From Dyella silvae (GTDB lineage Bacteria; Pseudomonadota; Gammaproteobacteria; Xanthomonadales; Rhodanobacteraceae), in contig NZ_JAPJBQ010000002.1 in NCBI RefSeq assembly GCF_026421305.1, positions 1 to 64,000 of the forward strand: a DNA stretch of 64,000 bases, read 5' to 3'. Within the stretch, counting starts at the first letter, position 1; every line of letters starts with the position of its first letter. The notes beneath the pieces were generated by a model that ran no database searches, was not told the origin of the DNA, and was given only the letters and a program-made list of their open reading frames with translations. The position numbers and the translations under genes were made by a program. Positions 21,660 through 29,534 of this stretch are shown one piece after another.

Positions 21660-22364
21660 TTACTCGCCCTGCGCCTCCAGCCAATCCGCAAGGGCACTCA
21701 TATCGCGCACATCAAGATCGGGCGCCTTGCCCAATGCGCCCGGCCACGGATGGCCCGCGCGGTTGATCCACGCCGTACGCAGCCCCGCATCGCGCGCGCC
21801 GACAACATCCAGCTCCGGATCGTCGCCGACATGAAGAATGTCCCCCGGCGCCATGCCCAGCCGCTCGGCGGCGGCGGCGAAAATGCGCGGGTCAGGTTTG
21901 GCCACGCCGGTATCGCGGGCGCACACGTGATGCGCAAAGTGCGAGCGGATACCGATGCGGTCCAGGTCAGCGTTGCCGTTGGTGAGGCTGGCGATGGGCC
22001 AGTGGCTCGTGATGCGCTCGAGCGCCGGCAGGCTGTCGGGAAAGAGTTCGACGCTGTTGCGCGCCGAAAAGTAGATCTCCCACAGCGTGTCGAGCGGTGC
22101 TTGCTCGATGCCGCAGGTTGCAAACGCGCGCTGCATGGTGATGTAGCGCTGTGCGGTGAAGTCGTGCGCGAGGTCAGTACGCTCGGCGGCTACCTCCGCA
22201 CGCAGCGCGCGCATGGCGGGTATGGGCCATGCGCGCGCAACGTCCGGAAAGTGCTGGCGCAGATACGCGTCCAGATCACGGTCTGCGCGTTCCAGGGCCG
22301 GCAGAACCGGCCACAGGGTGTCGTCCAGATCGAGAGTGAGGGCGCGAATGCGCACGCGGGACAA
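21660..22364 (-). CDS. HAD-superfamily phosphatase (YigB/FMN-phosphatase-like)
   Basis: This 234-residue haloacid-dehalogenase hydrolase has motif I LTLDLDDTLWP (two catalytic Asp), motif II SLTNGN, motif III Lys in TGVAKPDPR and motif IV HVGDDPELDVVGA. The helical C1 cap between motifs I and II fits the YigB branch, which dephosphorylates FMN and related metabolites; the true substrate is unknown. It begins two bases after the stop of the upstream phosphate-binding-like gene, so the pair is probably one transcript. Confidence 0.88.
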   Translation of the reverse strand: MSRVRIRALTLDLDDTLWPVLPALERADRDLDAYLRQHFPDVARAWPIPAMRALRAEVAAERTDLAHDFTAQRYITMQRAFATCGIEQAPLDTLWEIYFSARNSVELFPDSLPALERITSHWPIASLTNGNADLDRIGIRSHFAHHVCARDTGVAKPDPRIFAAAAERLGMAPGDILHVGDDPELDVVGARDAGLRTAWINRAGHPWPGALGKAPDLDVRDMSALADWLEAQGE

Positions 22365-22366
22365 AA

Positions 22367-23542
22367 TCAGTTGCCGCTCACCTGCAGCACCTGACCCACC
22401 TTCACGTTGTCGCTCGACAGATGGTTCCAGTTGCGCAGCTGAGAAACCGACACCGAGAACTTCTTGGCGATGGACGACAGCACGTCACCCTTGGCCACGG
22501 TGTAGGTCTCGCCAGCAGCGGCAGCCTTTTCAGCGGCCGGGGCGGCAGCGGCCGCGGAAGCCACCGGTGCGCTCACCGCGGCATCCGTCGGAATCGGGTC
22601 GGCTTCGGCATCCATCTTGGTGCCGGTTTCAGCCAGCAGCTTCTGGCGGCGGGCCTTGTCGTTCTGGGCCAGCTGCGGCGCATCGATATACGGCACCAGC
22701 TGGTGGGCGCGGGCCAGCGACTTCACCTCGTCGGTGCGCAGGAACTGCATGAAGGTCTGGATCTGCGCGGCCTTCGGGCTGGTCTTGTTGGTCACCAGGA
22801 ACAGCGGGATGTACAGCGCGTACTCACCGTTGGAGATGGTGGAAAGGCTCGGACGCACGCCATCAACGCTGATCATGCGCACCTTGCTGTTGGAGGCCAC
22901 CGCAGACAGCGTGGTCACGCCCAGCGCGTTCGGGTCGAGCGTCACAGCCTCTTCCAGCTTGGCCGTGTTTACGTACAGACGCGGCGCAGCCACCGGCTGG
23001 TTGCCGCGACCGAACAACAAGCGACGCAGGCTGTATTCCACGCCGTCACCGGGGCTGGCCACGGCGTACAGGTCGATCGGCGCGTCCTTGCCGCCCACAT
23101 CACGCCAGTTGGTGATCTTGCCGACGTAGATGTCGTGCAGCTGCTTCGGGGTGAGGTTGGGAATGCTGTTGGACGGATGCGTGATCATCACCAGCGCATC
23201 GAACGCCACCGGGGTGAACACCAGGTCGCTCTCCGGGCCACCGGCGCTGGCGCGCGCACTGCCGGCGATGTCGGCCAGGCCGTGCTGAACCGCGTCCAGG
23301 CCCGACGCCGTGTTGAACGGCTGGATCTCGATACGGCCCTTACCGCTCTTCTCAAACGCCTTGCTCACGTCCTCCACCACGGCACGTGCGGTGGCGTAGT
23401 CGCCCCTCCAGACCAGCGCCGGTGCGGTAGACGCGGCGGGCTTCTTGGCGGACTTGCTGGTTTTGGTGGCGGCCATTGCGCCAGTGGCTGCGCATGCGGT
23501 GAGCAGCGCGACGATGAGTACACGGGAAAGTCGTAGAGACAT
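22367..23542 (-). CDS. PstS-like periplasmic binding protein fused to a LysM domain
   Basis: This 391-residue exported protein has a signal peptide (VLIVALLTACAATGAMA) and a phosphate-binding-protein-like type II domain at about residues 45-290 (IQPFNTASGLDAVQHGLADI, LTPKQLHDIYVGKITNWRDVGG). After an Ala-rich linker comes a C-terminal LysM domain (YTVAKGDVLSSIAKKF onward) that should bind peptidoglycan. No ABC-transporter permease or ATPase genes are adjacent, so uptake is doubtful and a wall-tethered sensor or binding role is possible. The start at 23542 leads straight into the signal peptide; the longer frame is rejected. Confidence 0.85.
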   Translation of the reverse strand: MSLRLSRVLIVALLTACAATGAMAATKTSKSAKKPAASTAPALVWRGDYATARAVVEDVSKAFEKSGKGRIEIQPFNTASGLDAVQHGLADIAGSARASAGGPESDLVFTPVAFDALVMITHPSNSIPNLTPKQLHDIYVGKITNWRDVGGKDAPIDLYAVASPGDGVEYSLRRLLFGRGNQPVAAPRLYVNTAKLEEAVTLDPNALGVTTLSAVASNSKVRMISVDGVRPSLSTISNGEYALYIPLFLVTNKTSPKAAQIQTFMQFLRTDEVKSLARAHQLVPYIDAPQLAQNDKARRQKLLAETGTKMDAEADPIPTDAAVSAPVASAAAAAPAAEKAAAAGETYTVAKGDVLSSIAKKFSVSVSQLRNWNHLSSDNVKVGQVLQVSGN

Positions 23543-23806
23543 GGCGGTGAGGAACCCCGGGATGTGATGAGTGGTGTTCGCAGGCCGCCGGAATAGGGCG
23601 CGCGTGCAGGAAAAAAAGTGGAACCCGGCTATTTCAGCCAGCTCAGGGCCAAACATCAAGCGCGATTCGGCGCTATGCGTTAGTAAAAACGCGATGGCGT
23701 GCACGCTCGCGTCACGCCGTTCATGAGCGGTTAGCTCGTCTCAGCACAAACCATACCGTCGCATGTGAACTGCGACACGAATGGTGCGTTGCAACCTCTC
23801 CTACAC

Positions 23807-23892
23807 CGTCATCCCAGCGAAAGCTGGGATCCAGCGACTTTGTCGCGGCCAAAAGCGAAAGGCACTGGATCCCAGCTTTCGCTGGGATGACG
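23807..23892. repeat. Inverted pair of REP-like palindromes
   Basis: CGTCATCCCAGCGAAAGCTG at 23807 and its mirror ending GCTGGGATGACG at 23892 are near-perfect inverted copies separated by about 30 bp; each copy is itself palindromic. The pair lies in the gap between the PstS-LysM gene and the Do-type protease. Confidence 0.8.
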
Positions 23893-23934
23893 CCCAAAAA
23901 AACCTTCGCAAGGCATTCAACGTTTGCGCACTAC

Positions 23935-25305
23935 TCAACGAACATCCACATACCGCACCCCGTCATCCCCCGACACCACCAGCACGAGCTGACGCGGATT
24001 CACGCCCGCCAGACGCTGCAGCGTGCGCAGGTCCGGCACGCGCAGGTTGCCCACGCCGATCACAATGTCCGTTCCCTGCAGCCCGGCCTGCGCCGCGCGG
24101 CTGCCGTTGCGCACCGCACTCACGCCGACACCGCTGATGCCCTGGCCGCGCAGATTCTGCGGAAGCTCACTGAAGGTCACGCCCGCCAGACGCGGATCGA
24201 GCTTGGCGCCATCCAGCGTCGCGAGCTTCTCTGGCGTCAGTTTGGTGGTGACCTCGCGCGCGGTGCCGTTGCGCAGCACGCCCAGCTTCACCGTGCTGCC
24301 CAGCGGCAGCAGCCCCTCGGCGTTACGCAGCTCCTGCGCATTGCGCAGCGGCTTGCCGTTGATGGCGGTGATCACATCGCCCATCTGAAGGTCGGCGCTC
24401 TCCGCCGCCGAGCCAGTGGTCACGCGCGTCACCACCGCACCATTGGTGTCCTTGAGGTTGAGCACCTTGGCAATGCGCGGGGTGATGTCCTGCGTCTCCA
24501 CGCCCAGGTTGCCGCGATTCACCTTGCCGTTGGTGACCAGCTGCTGCATCACCTCGCTGGCCAGATTGGTGGGAATGGCAAAGCCGATACCCACGTTGCC
24601 GCCCGACGGCGAGAAGATCATCGTGTTGATGCCCACCAGCTCGCCGCGCAGGTTCACCAGCGCGCCGCCCGAGTTACCCGGGTTGATCGAGGCGTCGGTC
24701 TGAATGAAGTTCTGATAGCCCGTGCCGCCCAGGCCCGAGCGGCTCAACGCCGACACGATGCCCGAGGTCACCGTCTGCCCGAGGCCAAACGGGTCGCCCA
24801 CCGCCACCACAAAGTCACCCACGCGCAGTCGCGACGAATCAGCCATGGGCAAGGCCTGCAGGCCGGTGCCCTGAATCTGCACCACCGCCAGATCGGTGTC
24901 CGGGTCCGTGCCCACCAGCTTGCCCTTGAAGTCGCGGCCGTCCTGCAGCGTCACCGTGATGTCGTCAGCGCCGCCCACCACATGATGATTAGTGAGCACA
25001 TAGCCCTTGGCGGCATCCACGATGACGCCCGAACCCAGGCTCTGCTCAATGCGCGAGCGAGACCCACCTTGCCGGCCAAAGAACTCGCGAAACACCGGAT
25101 CGTCAAAGAACGGATTGCGCACCTGCACACGCGTCTTGGTGGAAATGTTCACCACCGCCGGCGTCACCTTCTCCAGCATCGGCGCCAGCGAAGGCAGCGG
25201 TTGACCGTCCACCACAGGCGGTAGCGAGGCATGACTGGCAAGCGGCGCAGCGGCAACCAGAACCAGGGCCGCGGCGGCCAGTCGACGGACAAGACGGGCA
25301 AACAT
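23935..25305 (-). CDS. degQ: Do-type periplasmic serine protease/chaperone (DegP/MucD family)
   Basis: This periplasmic quality-control protease has 456 residues and a signal peptide (LVLVAAAPLASHA). The trypsin-like domain carries the catalytic triad as His in LTNHHVVGGAD, Asp in DPDTDLAVV, and Ser in NPGNSGGALVN. Two PDZ domains follow, the first around GAVVTRVTTGSAAESADLQM and the second around GVGVSAVRNGSRAAQAGL. degP, degQ and mucD cannot be separated by sequence inspection, so the symbol is provisional. A possible sigma-E-type promoter lies upstream. Confidence 0.94.
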   Translation of the reverse strand: MFARLVRRLAAAALVLVAAAPLASHASLPPVVDGQPLPSLAPMLEKVTPAVVNISTKTRVQVRNPFFDDPVFREFFGRQGGSRSRIEQSLGSGVIVDAAKGYVLTNHHVVGGADDITVTLQDGRDFKGKLVGTDPDTDLAVVQIQGTGLQALPMADSSRLRVGDFVVAVGDPFGLGQTVTSGIVSALSRSGLGGTGYQNFIQTDASINPGNSGGALVNLRGELVGINTMIFSPSGGNVGIGFAIPTNLASEVMQQLVTNGKVNRGNLGVETQDITPRIAKVLNLKDTNGAVVTRVTTGSAAESADLQMGDVITAINGKPLRNAQELRNAEGLLPLGSTVKLGVLRNGTAREVTTKLTPEKLATLDGAKLDPRLAGVTFSELPQNLRGQGISGVGVSAVRNGSRAAQAGLQGTDIVIGVGNLRVPDLRTLQRLAGVNPRQLVLVVSGDDGVRYVDVR

Positions 25306-25340
25306 GGAAGCTCCTTTTTCACTTTCGAATCGACGGTCGT

Positions 25341-25367
25341 TCGACTCGGCGTGCCGTCACCGGTTCC
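25341..25367 (-). promoter_or_regulatory. Possible extracytoplasmic (sigma-E type) promoter of the Do protease
   Basis: On the minus strand GGAACC is followed by a spacer of about 16 bases and GTCGA, resembling the GGAAC-N16-GTC pattern of RpoE promoters, about 35 bases before the protease start. Do-type proteases are commonly RpoE targets. Match is by eye and imperfect. Confidence 0.28.
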
Positions 25368-25446
25368 ATCGGTCGAACGCTGACAAAACCACTTTACAAC
25401 GATGCATACCGGGGGTAACGTTCACATCCGTTCGCGACCACAACAT

Positions 25447-25492
25447 CTTGTGTGACACCGCCGGGACTCAACCCAAGAGCTGGTGTCACAAG
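25447..25492 (+). other. Bulged stem-loop upstream of nrdJa
   Basis: CTTG-TG-TGACACC (25447-25459) pairs with GGTGTCA-CAAG (25482-25492): eleven base pairs with a two-base bulge and a 22-base loop. It sits about 155 bp upstream of nrdJa in the 341-bp divergent intergenic region. It could be a protein-binding dyad or an RNA leader structure; I do not recognise it as a NrdR box or a cobalamin riboswitch. Confidence 0.4.
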
Positions 25493-25646
25493 ACACTCGG
25501 GGGGAGTTGTCGAAGGTCGGGCAGGGAACGTCGGTCGGGCCGTAGCGCTGGCTTCGTTTTTCCAGTGCAAGGGCTGACGCGGGCGGTTTAGCCGATTAGA
25601 ACAACCAACGGGGCCGAAAGGCCGTACCGATGAGGTCAGGAAGCCG

Positions 25647-27794
25647 ATGAGCACCCAGCGTGCACCAGCTGTAATTCGAGATTCCGCAGCCATCCCGCTG
25701 CAGCCGGCGTCCTACGACATCTGGGACAAGAAATACCGCCTGAAGGACAAATCGGGCGCGCCGGTCGACGGCAGCGTCGACGAAACCTACCAGCGCGTCG
25801 CCCGAGCGCTTTCCGACGTGGAAGCCACGCCGGAGCTGCGCGAGCACTGGTTCGAGCGCTTCCTGTGGGCGCTGCGCCGCGGGGCCATTCCCGCTGGCCG
25901 CATCACCTCCAACGCAGGTGCGCTCGAGCACAAGCCCGCCACCTCCACCATCAACTGCACGGTGTCGGGCACCATCCGTGACTCCATGGACGACATCCTG
26001 GAGAAGGTGCACGAGGCCGGCCTCACACTGAAAGCCGGTTGCGGCATCGGCTACGAGTTCAGCACGCTGCGTCCGCGCGGCGCGTACGTGTCCGGCGCGG
26101 GTGCCTACACCAGCGGCCCGCTGTCCTTCATGGATATCTACGACAAGATGTGCTTCACCGTGTCGTCGGCCGGTGGCCGTCGCGGCGCGCAGATGGGCAC
26201 GTTCGACGTCAGCCATCCCGACGTGAAGGAATTCATTCGCGCCAAGCGCGAAGACGGCCGCCTGCGCCAGTTCAACCTCTCGCTGCTCATCACCGACGGC
26301 TTCATGCAGGCGGTGGAGCACGACCAGGACTGGCCGCTGGTGTTCCCGGTGCACGTCAAGGAACAGACCGAGATCGATCTCAACGACCCCACCAAGGTCG
26401 TGTGGCGCGAATGGCCCACCCACGAAAACTACGTGGAGCGCGAAGACGGCCTGGTCGCCTGCAAGATCTACGGCCACATCCGCGCGCGTCACCTGTGGGA
26501 CATGATCATGGTCTCCACGTATGACTTTGCCGAGCCGGGTTTCATCCTGATCGACAAGGTCAACGAGATGAACAACAACTGGTGGTGCGAGCACATCCGC
26601 GCCACCAACCCGTGTGGCGAGCAGCCGCTGCCGCCGTACGGCTCGTGCCTGCTCGGCTCGGTCAACCTCACCACCTTCGTGCGCGACCCGTTCGGCCCCA
26701 AGGCCCGCTTCGACTGGGACGAATACCGCGAAGTGGTCAAGGTGTTCACCCGCATGCTCGACAACGTGGTGGAGATCAACGGCCTGCCGCTCGAGCAGCA
26801 GCGCAACGAAATCCTCTCCAAGCGCCGTCACGGCATGGGCTTCCTGGGCCTGGGCACCACGCTCACCATGCTCAAGATGCGCTACGGCACCGCCGAGTCC
26901 GTCGCCTTCACCGAAGAGGTCTCCCGCGAAATGGCGGTGGCCGGTTGGGAAGTCGCGCTCGACCTCGCCAAGGAAAAAGGCCCGGCCCCGGTACTGGCGC
27001 GTGACTACACCGTCACCGGCGACATGCTGCGCAAGCGCCCCGAAATGGCCACCGACGGCTACAAAGTCGGCGACACCATCCCGGGCCGCGTGCTGCACGC
27101 CAAGTACAGCCGCTACATGCAGCGCGTAGCCACCGTGGCGCCCAACCTCATTGCCCAGCTGGCCGAAACCGGCGCGCGCTTCACGCACCACAGCTCCATT
27201 GCCCCCACCGGCACCATCTCCCTGTCGCTGGCCAACAACGCCAGCAACGGCATCGAGCCGAGCTTTGCGCACCACTACTCGCGCAACGTCATCCGCGAAG
27301 GCCGCAAGACCAAAGAGAAGGTCGAAGTGTTCAGCTACGAGCTGCTGGCCTACCGCGCGCTCATCAACGGCGATGCCATGCCGTACAGCGACGACCCCAA
27401 GGCCAAGCTGCCCGAATACTTCGTTGCCGCCGACGACATCACGCCCAAAGAGCATGTCGACATTCAGGCCGCCTCGCAGTTGTGGGTCGATTCATCGATC
27501 TCCAAGACGGCGAACGTGCCCACCGACTACCCGTACGAAGACTTCAAAGACATCTATTTTTACGCCTATAAACAAGGCTTGAAGGGTTGCACCACCTTCC
27601 GTTTCAACCCCGCAGCCTTCCAGGGCGTGCTGGTGAAAGAAGCTGATCTTGAGAACACCCTCTACCGCTTCGAATTGGAGGACGGTAGTGTTGTGGAACT
27701 GAAAGGCAACGAAGAAGTGGAATACGACGGCGAAATGCATTCCGCCGCCAACCTGTTCGATGCCTTGAAGGAAGGGTATTACGGAAAGTTCTAA
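25647..27794 (+). CDS. nrdJ: Class II (adenosylcobalamin) ribonucleotide reductase, catalytic subunit NrdJa
   Basis: This enzyme reduces ribonucleotides to deoxyribonucleotides with an adenosylcobalamin-generated thiyl radical, independent of oxygen. The 715-residue protein has the N-terminal YDIWDKKYRLKD, NCTVSGTIRDSMDDIL, the glycine-rich KAGCGIGYEFSTLRPRG, and the active-site NPCGEQPLPPYGSC with Cys323 and Glu325. It ends soon after the GCTTFRFNPAAFQG region and lacks the C-terminal redox-cysteine tail, which is encoded separately by nrdJb at 28711. This matches the two-piece nrdJab organisation known from Pseudomonas aeruginosa. Confidence 0.94.
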   Translation: MSTQRAPAVIRDSAAIPLQPASYDIWDKKYRLKDKSGAPVDGSVDETYQRVARALSDVEATPELREHWFERFLWALRRGAIPAGRITSNAGALEHKPATSTINCTVSGTIRDSMDDILEKVHEAGLTLKAGCGIGYEFSTLRPRGAYVSGAGAYTSGPLSFMDIYDKMCFTVSSAGGRRGAQMGTFDVSHPDVKEFIRAKREDGRLRQFNLSLLITDGFMQAVEHDQDWPLVFPVHVKEQTEIDLNDPTKVVWREWPTHENYVEREDGLVACKIYGHIRARHLWDMIMVSTYDFAEPGFILIDKVNEMNNNWWCEHIRATNPCGEQPLPPYGSCLLGSVNLTTFVRDPFGPKARFDWDEYREVVKVFTRMLDNVVEINGLPLEQQRNEILSKRRHGMGFLGLGTTLTMLKMRYGTAESVAFTEEVSREMAVAGWEVALDLAKEKGPAPVLARDYTVTGDMLRKRPEMATDGYKVGDTIPGRVLHAKYSRYMQRVATVAPNLIAQLAETGARFTHHSSIAPTGTISLSLANNASNGIEPSFAHHYSRNVIREGRKTKEKVEVFSYELLAYRALINGDAMPYSDDPKAKLPEYFVAADDITPKEHVDIQAASQLWVDSSISKTANVPTDYPYEDFKDIYFYAYKQGLKGCTTFRFNPAAFQGVLVKEADLENTLYRFELEDGSVVELKGNEEVEYDGEMHSAANLFDALKEGYYGKF

Positions 27795-27909
27795 ACTAGC
27801 GGCCGGTACCTGCCACCAGGTGCCGGCATGCTTGCGAGAGCAGCACCGGCATACCTAGAGGCAAGGCTCACTACAAGTTCCAAAATCCACGTCGGAGGGG
27901 AATACCCGC

Positions 27910-28497
27910 ATGTCCATCGATACCGAATTTGATATGAAAGATGAAGCCGTCATGGTCGTTGACGCGCCGGTTGAGGTTGCCGCAGTCGAAGTAATGCCGG
28001 CTGCCGCTGCCCCCAAGAAGGCTCGCGCCAAGAAGAAGTCGGCCGCGGCCAAAAAGGCTGCTCCGGCCAAAAAGGCTGCGAAGAAGGCGGTGAAGAAGGC
28101 CGCTGCCAAGAAGGCCGTCAAGAAGACCGTCAAGAAGGCTGCCGCCAAGAAGACCGTGAAGAAAGCGGTCAAGAAGGCAGCTGCCAAGAAGGTGGCCAAG
28201 AAGGCAGTGAAGAAGGCTGCCGCCAAGAAGGTCGCCAAGAAGAAGGTCGCCAAGAAGGCGGTGAAGAAGGTCGCACGCAAGGTCGCCAAGAAGGCCGTGC
28301 GTAAGGCTGCCGCCAAGAAGGTCGCACGTAAGGTCAGCAGCAAGAAGACGGCCAAGAAGGCCGCAGTTAAGAAGACGGCCCGTAAGGCCGCCGGTAAGAA
28401 GGCCGCCAAGGCGGTCAAGAGGTCCACTGCCAGCAAGAAGGCAGGCGTGAAGAAGGCCGTGCGCAAGCCGGCCAAGAAAGCCGCCCGCCGCAAGTAA
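27910..28497 (+). CDS. Histone H1-like Lys/Ala-rich DNA-binding protein
   Basis: The 195-residue product has a short acidic N-terminus (about residues 1-33) followed by a long run of AAKK and AVKK type repeats with almost only Lys, Ala, Val and Arg, ending PAKKAARRK. This is the composition of H1-like nucleoid proteins (AlgP/Hc1-like C-terminal tails) that bind DNA nonspecifically. A good ribosome binding site (CGGAGGGG) precedes the ATG. It lies between the two halves of the class II ribonucleotide reductase, an unusual place discussed in the findings. The repeated codons make length variation by recombination likely. Confidence 0.85.
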   Translation: MSIDTEFDMKDEAVMVVDAPVEVAAVEVMPAAAAPKKARAKKKSAAAKKAAPAKKAAKKAVKKAAAKKAVKKTVKKAAAKKTVKKAVKKAAAKKVAKKAVKKAAAKKVAKKKVAKKAVKKVARKVAKKAVRKAAAKKVARKVSSKKTAKKAAVKKTARKAAGKKAAKAVKRSTASKKAGVKKAVRKPAKKAARRK

Positions 28498-28506
28498 GCC
28501 GTACCC

Positions 28507-28540
28507 GATTCGGCCCGGCGTTCATCCGCCGGGCCGAATC
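28507..28540 (+). terminator. Strong hairpin after the histone-like gene
   Basis: A perfect 14-bp stem (GATTCGGCCCGGCG / CGCCGGGCCGAATC) with a 6-base loop starts ten bases after the stop codon. The following bases lack a clear T run, so it may be a weak terminator or an mRNA-stabilising hairpin. Confidence 0.6.
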
Positions 28541-28580
28541 GTTCCGAAGTAGCCGTCAAGACGCGACACCCTCTCAGTCC

Positions 28581-28610
28581 CGTCATTCCAGCGAAAGCTG
28601 GAATCCAGTG
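28581..28610. repeat. Single REP-like palindrome
   Basis: CGTCATTCCAGCGAAAGCTG followed by GAATCCAG is the same kind of unit as the pairs at 21479 and 23807, here as one copy in the gap before nrdJb. Confidence 0.7.
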
Positions 28611-28710
28611 CCTTTAATGCTCTGGACCACGAGTCTCCACTGAGACATCGGTTTTGCCAGCCACTTCAAGCTGTCGCGCGCCGCCAATCACCTGAAAAGA
28701 AGCACACACC

Positions 28711-29451
28711 ATGGCGATCAAGATCGAAAAGAAGATCAAGGGCTACAACGTCGTAAAGCCCGAGGACAAGGCCGCGTCCGCCGCAGCACCCGCCCCGGCC
28801 GCTCCGAAAGAAGCGCCCAAGGCCGAAGTCATCCAGATGCACGAGAGCCTGGAGCGCCCCGAGACGCTCGTCGGCTCCACCTACAAGATCAAGTCGCCGC
28901 TGTTCGAGCACGCGTTGTACGTCACCGTCAACGACATCGTGCTCAACGCCGGCACGCAGTATGAGCAGCGCCGCCCCTTCGAGATCTTCATCAACTCGAA
29001 GAACATGGACCACTTCCAGTGGATCGTGGCGCTCACCCGCATCATCTCCGCCGTATTCCGCAAGGGCGGCGACGTCACCTTCCTCGTGGAAGAAATGAAG
29101 GCCGTGTTCGACCCGCGCGGCGGCTACTTCAAGGCTGGCGGCGTCTACATGCCCAGCATCGTCGCCGAGATCGGCGCCGTCATCGAGCAGCACATGAAGA
29201 TGATCGGCCTCATCCACGACCCGGAGATGGACGAGTCCACCCGCAAGCTCATCAACGAAAAGCGCGCTGCTTATGAAGCGGCTGCCAACGGCAAGAGCGC
29301 CAAGCCTGCCGCTGAAGCAAGCGCTGAACCCACCAACGCCAACGGCTTCCCGCCTGGCGCCACGCTGTGCGCCAAGTGCAATACGCAGGCGCTGGTGCTG
29401 ATGGATGGGTGTCAGACTTGCTTGAATTGTGGCTATAGTAAATGCGGCTGA
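28711..29451 (+). CDS. nrdJb: Class II ribonucleotide reductase accessory/C-terminal subunit NrdJb
   Basis: This 246-residue protein corresponds to the C-terminal part of class II ribonucleotide reductases. It has an Ala/Pro-rich N-terminus, a TSCPD-like domain (LYVTVNDIV to IFINSKNMDHFQWIVALTRI), and a cysteine-rich tail with CAKCNTQ and CQTCLNCGYSKC. In the split Pseudomonas enzyme NrdJb is required together with NrdJa, its terminal cysteines being implicated in re-reducing the active site. It follows nrdJa but is separated from it by the histone-like gene and a REP-like element. Confidence 0.9.
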   Translation: MAIKIEKKIKGYNVVKPEDKAASAAAPAPAAPKEAPKAEVIQMHESLERPETLVGSTYKIKSPLFEHALYVTVNDIVLNAGTQYEQRRPFEIFINSKNMDHFQWIVALTRIISAVFRKGGDVTFLVEEMKAVFDPRGGYFKAGGVYMPSIVAEIGAVIEQHMKMIGLIHDPEMDESTRKLINEKRAAYEAAANGKSAKPAAEASAEPTNANGFPPGATLCAKCNTQALVLMDGCQTCLNCGYSKCG

Positions 29452-29472
29452 TGCCGACATATTAAATAGATG

Positions 29473-29500
29473 AAAGGCGACTCAAAGTCGCCTTTTTTTT
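29473..29500 (+). terminator. Terminator after nrdJb
   Basis: AAAGGCGACT and AGTCGCCTTT pair around a 3-base loop and are followed by a run of Ts, 22 bases after the nrdJb stop. It separates core genes from the accessory region that follows. Confidence 0.88.
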
Positions 29501-29534
29501 GCCTGTAGTGGAGCGAACGGAGGCAGGGGGCTAA

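Noticed and set aside
25440-25646. Cobalamin riboswitch ahead of the B12-dependent ribonucleotide reductase
   Set aside because: I cannot find the conserved B12-box core or the expected multi-helix arrangement; only a single bulged stem is visible.
28000-28490. Histone-like repeats read as a low-complexity non-coding repeat
   Set aside because: The frame is open throughout, has a strong ribosome binding site and an acidic N-terminal part, and ends at a hairpin, so a real gene is more likely.
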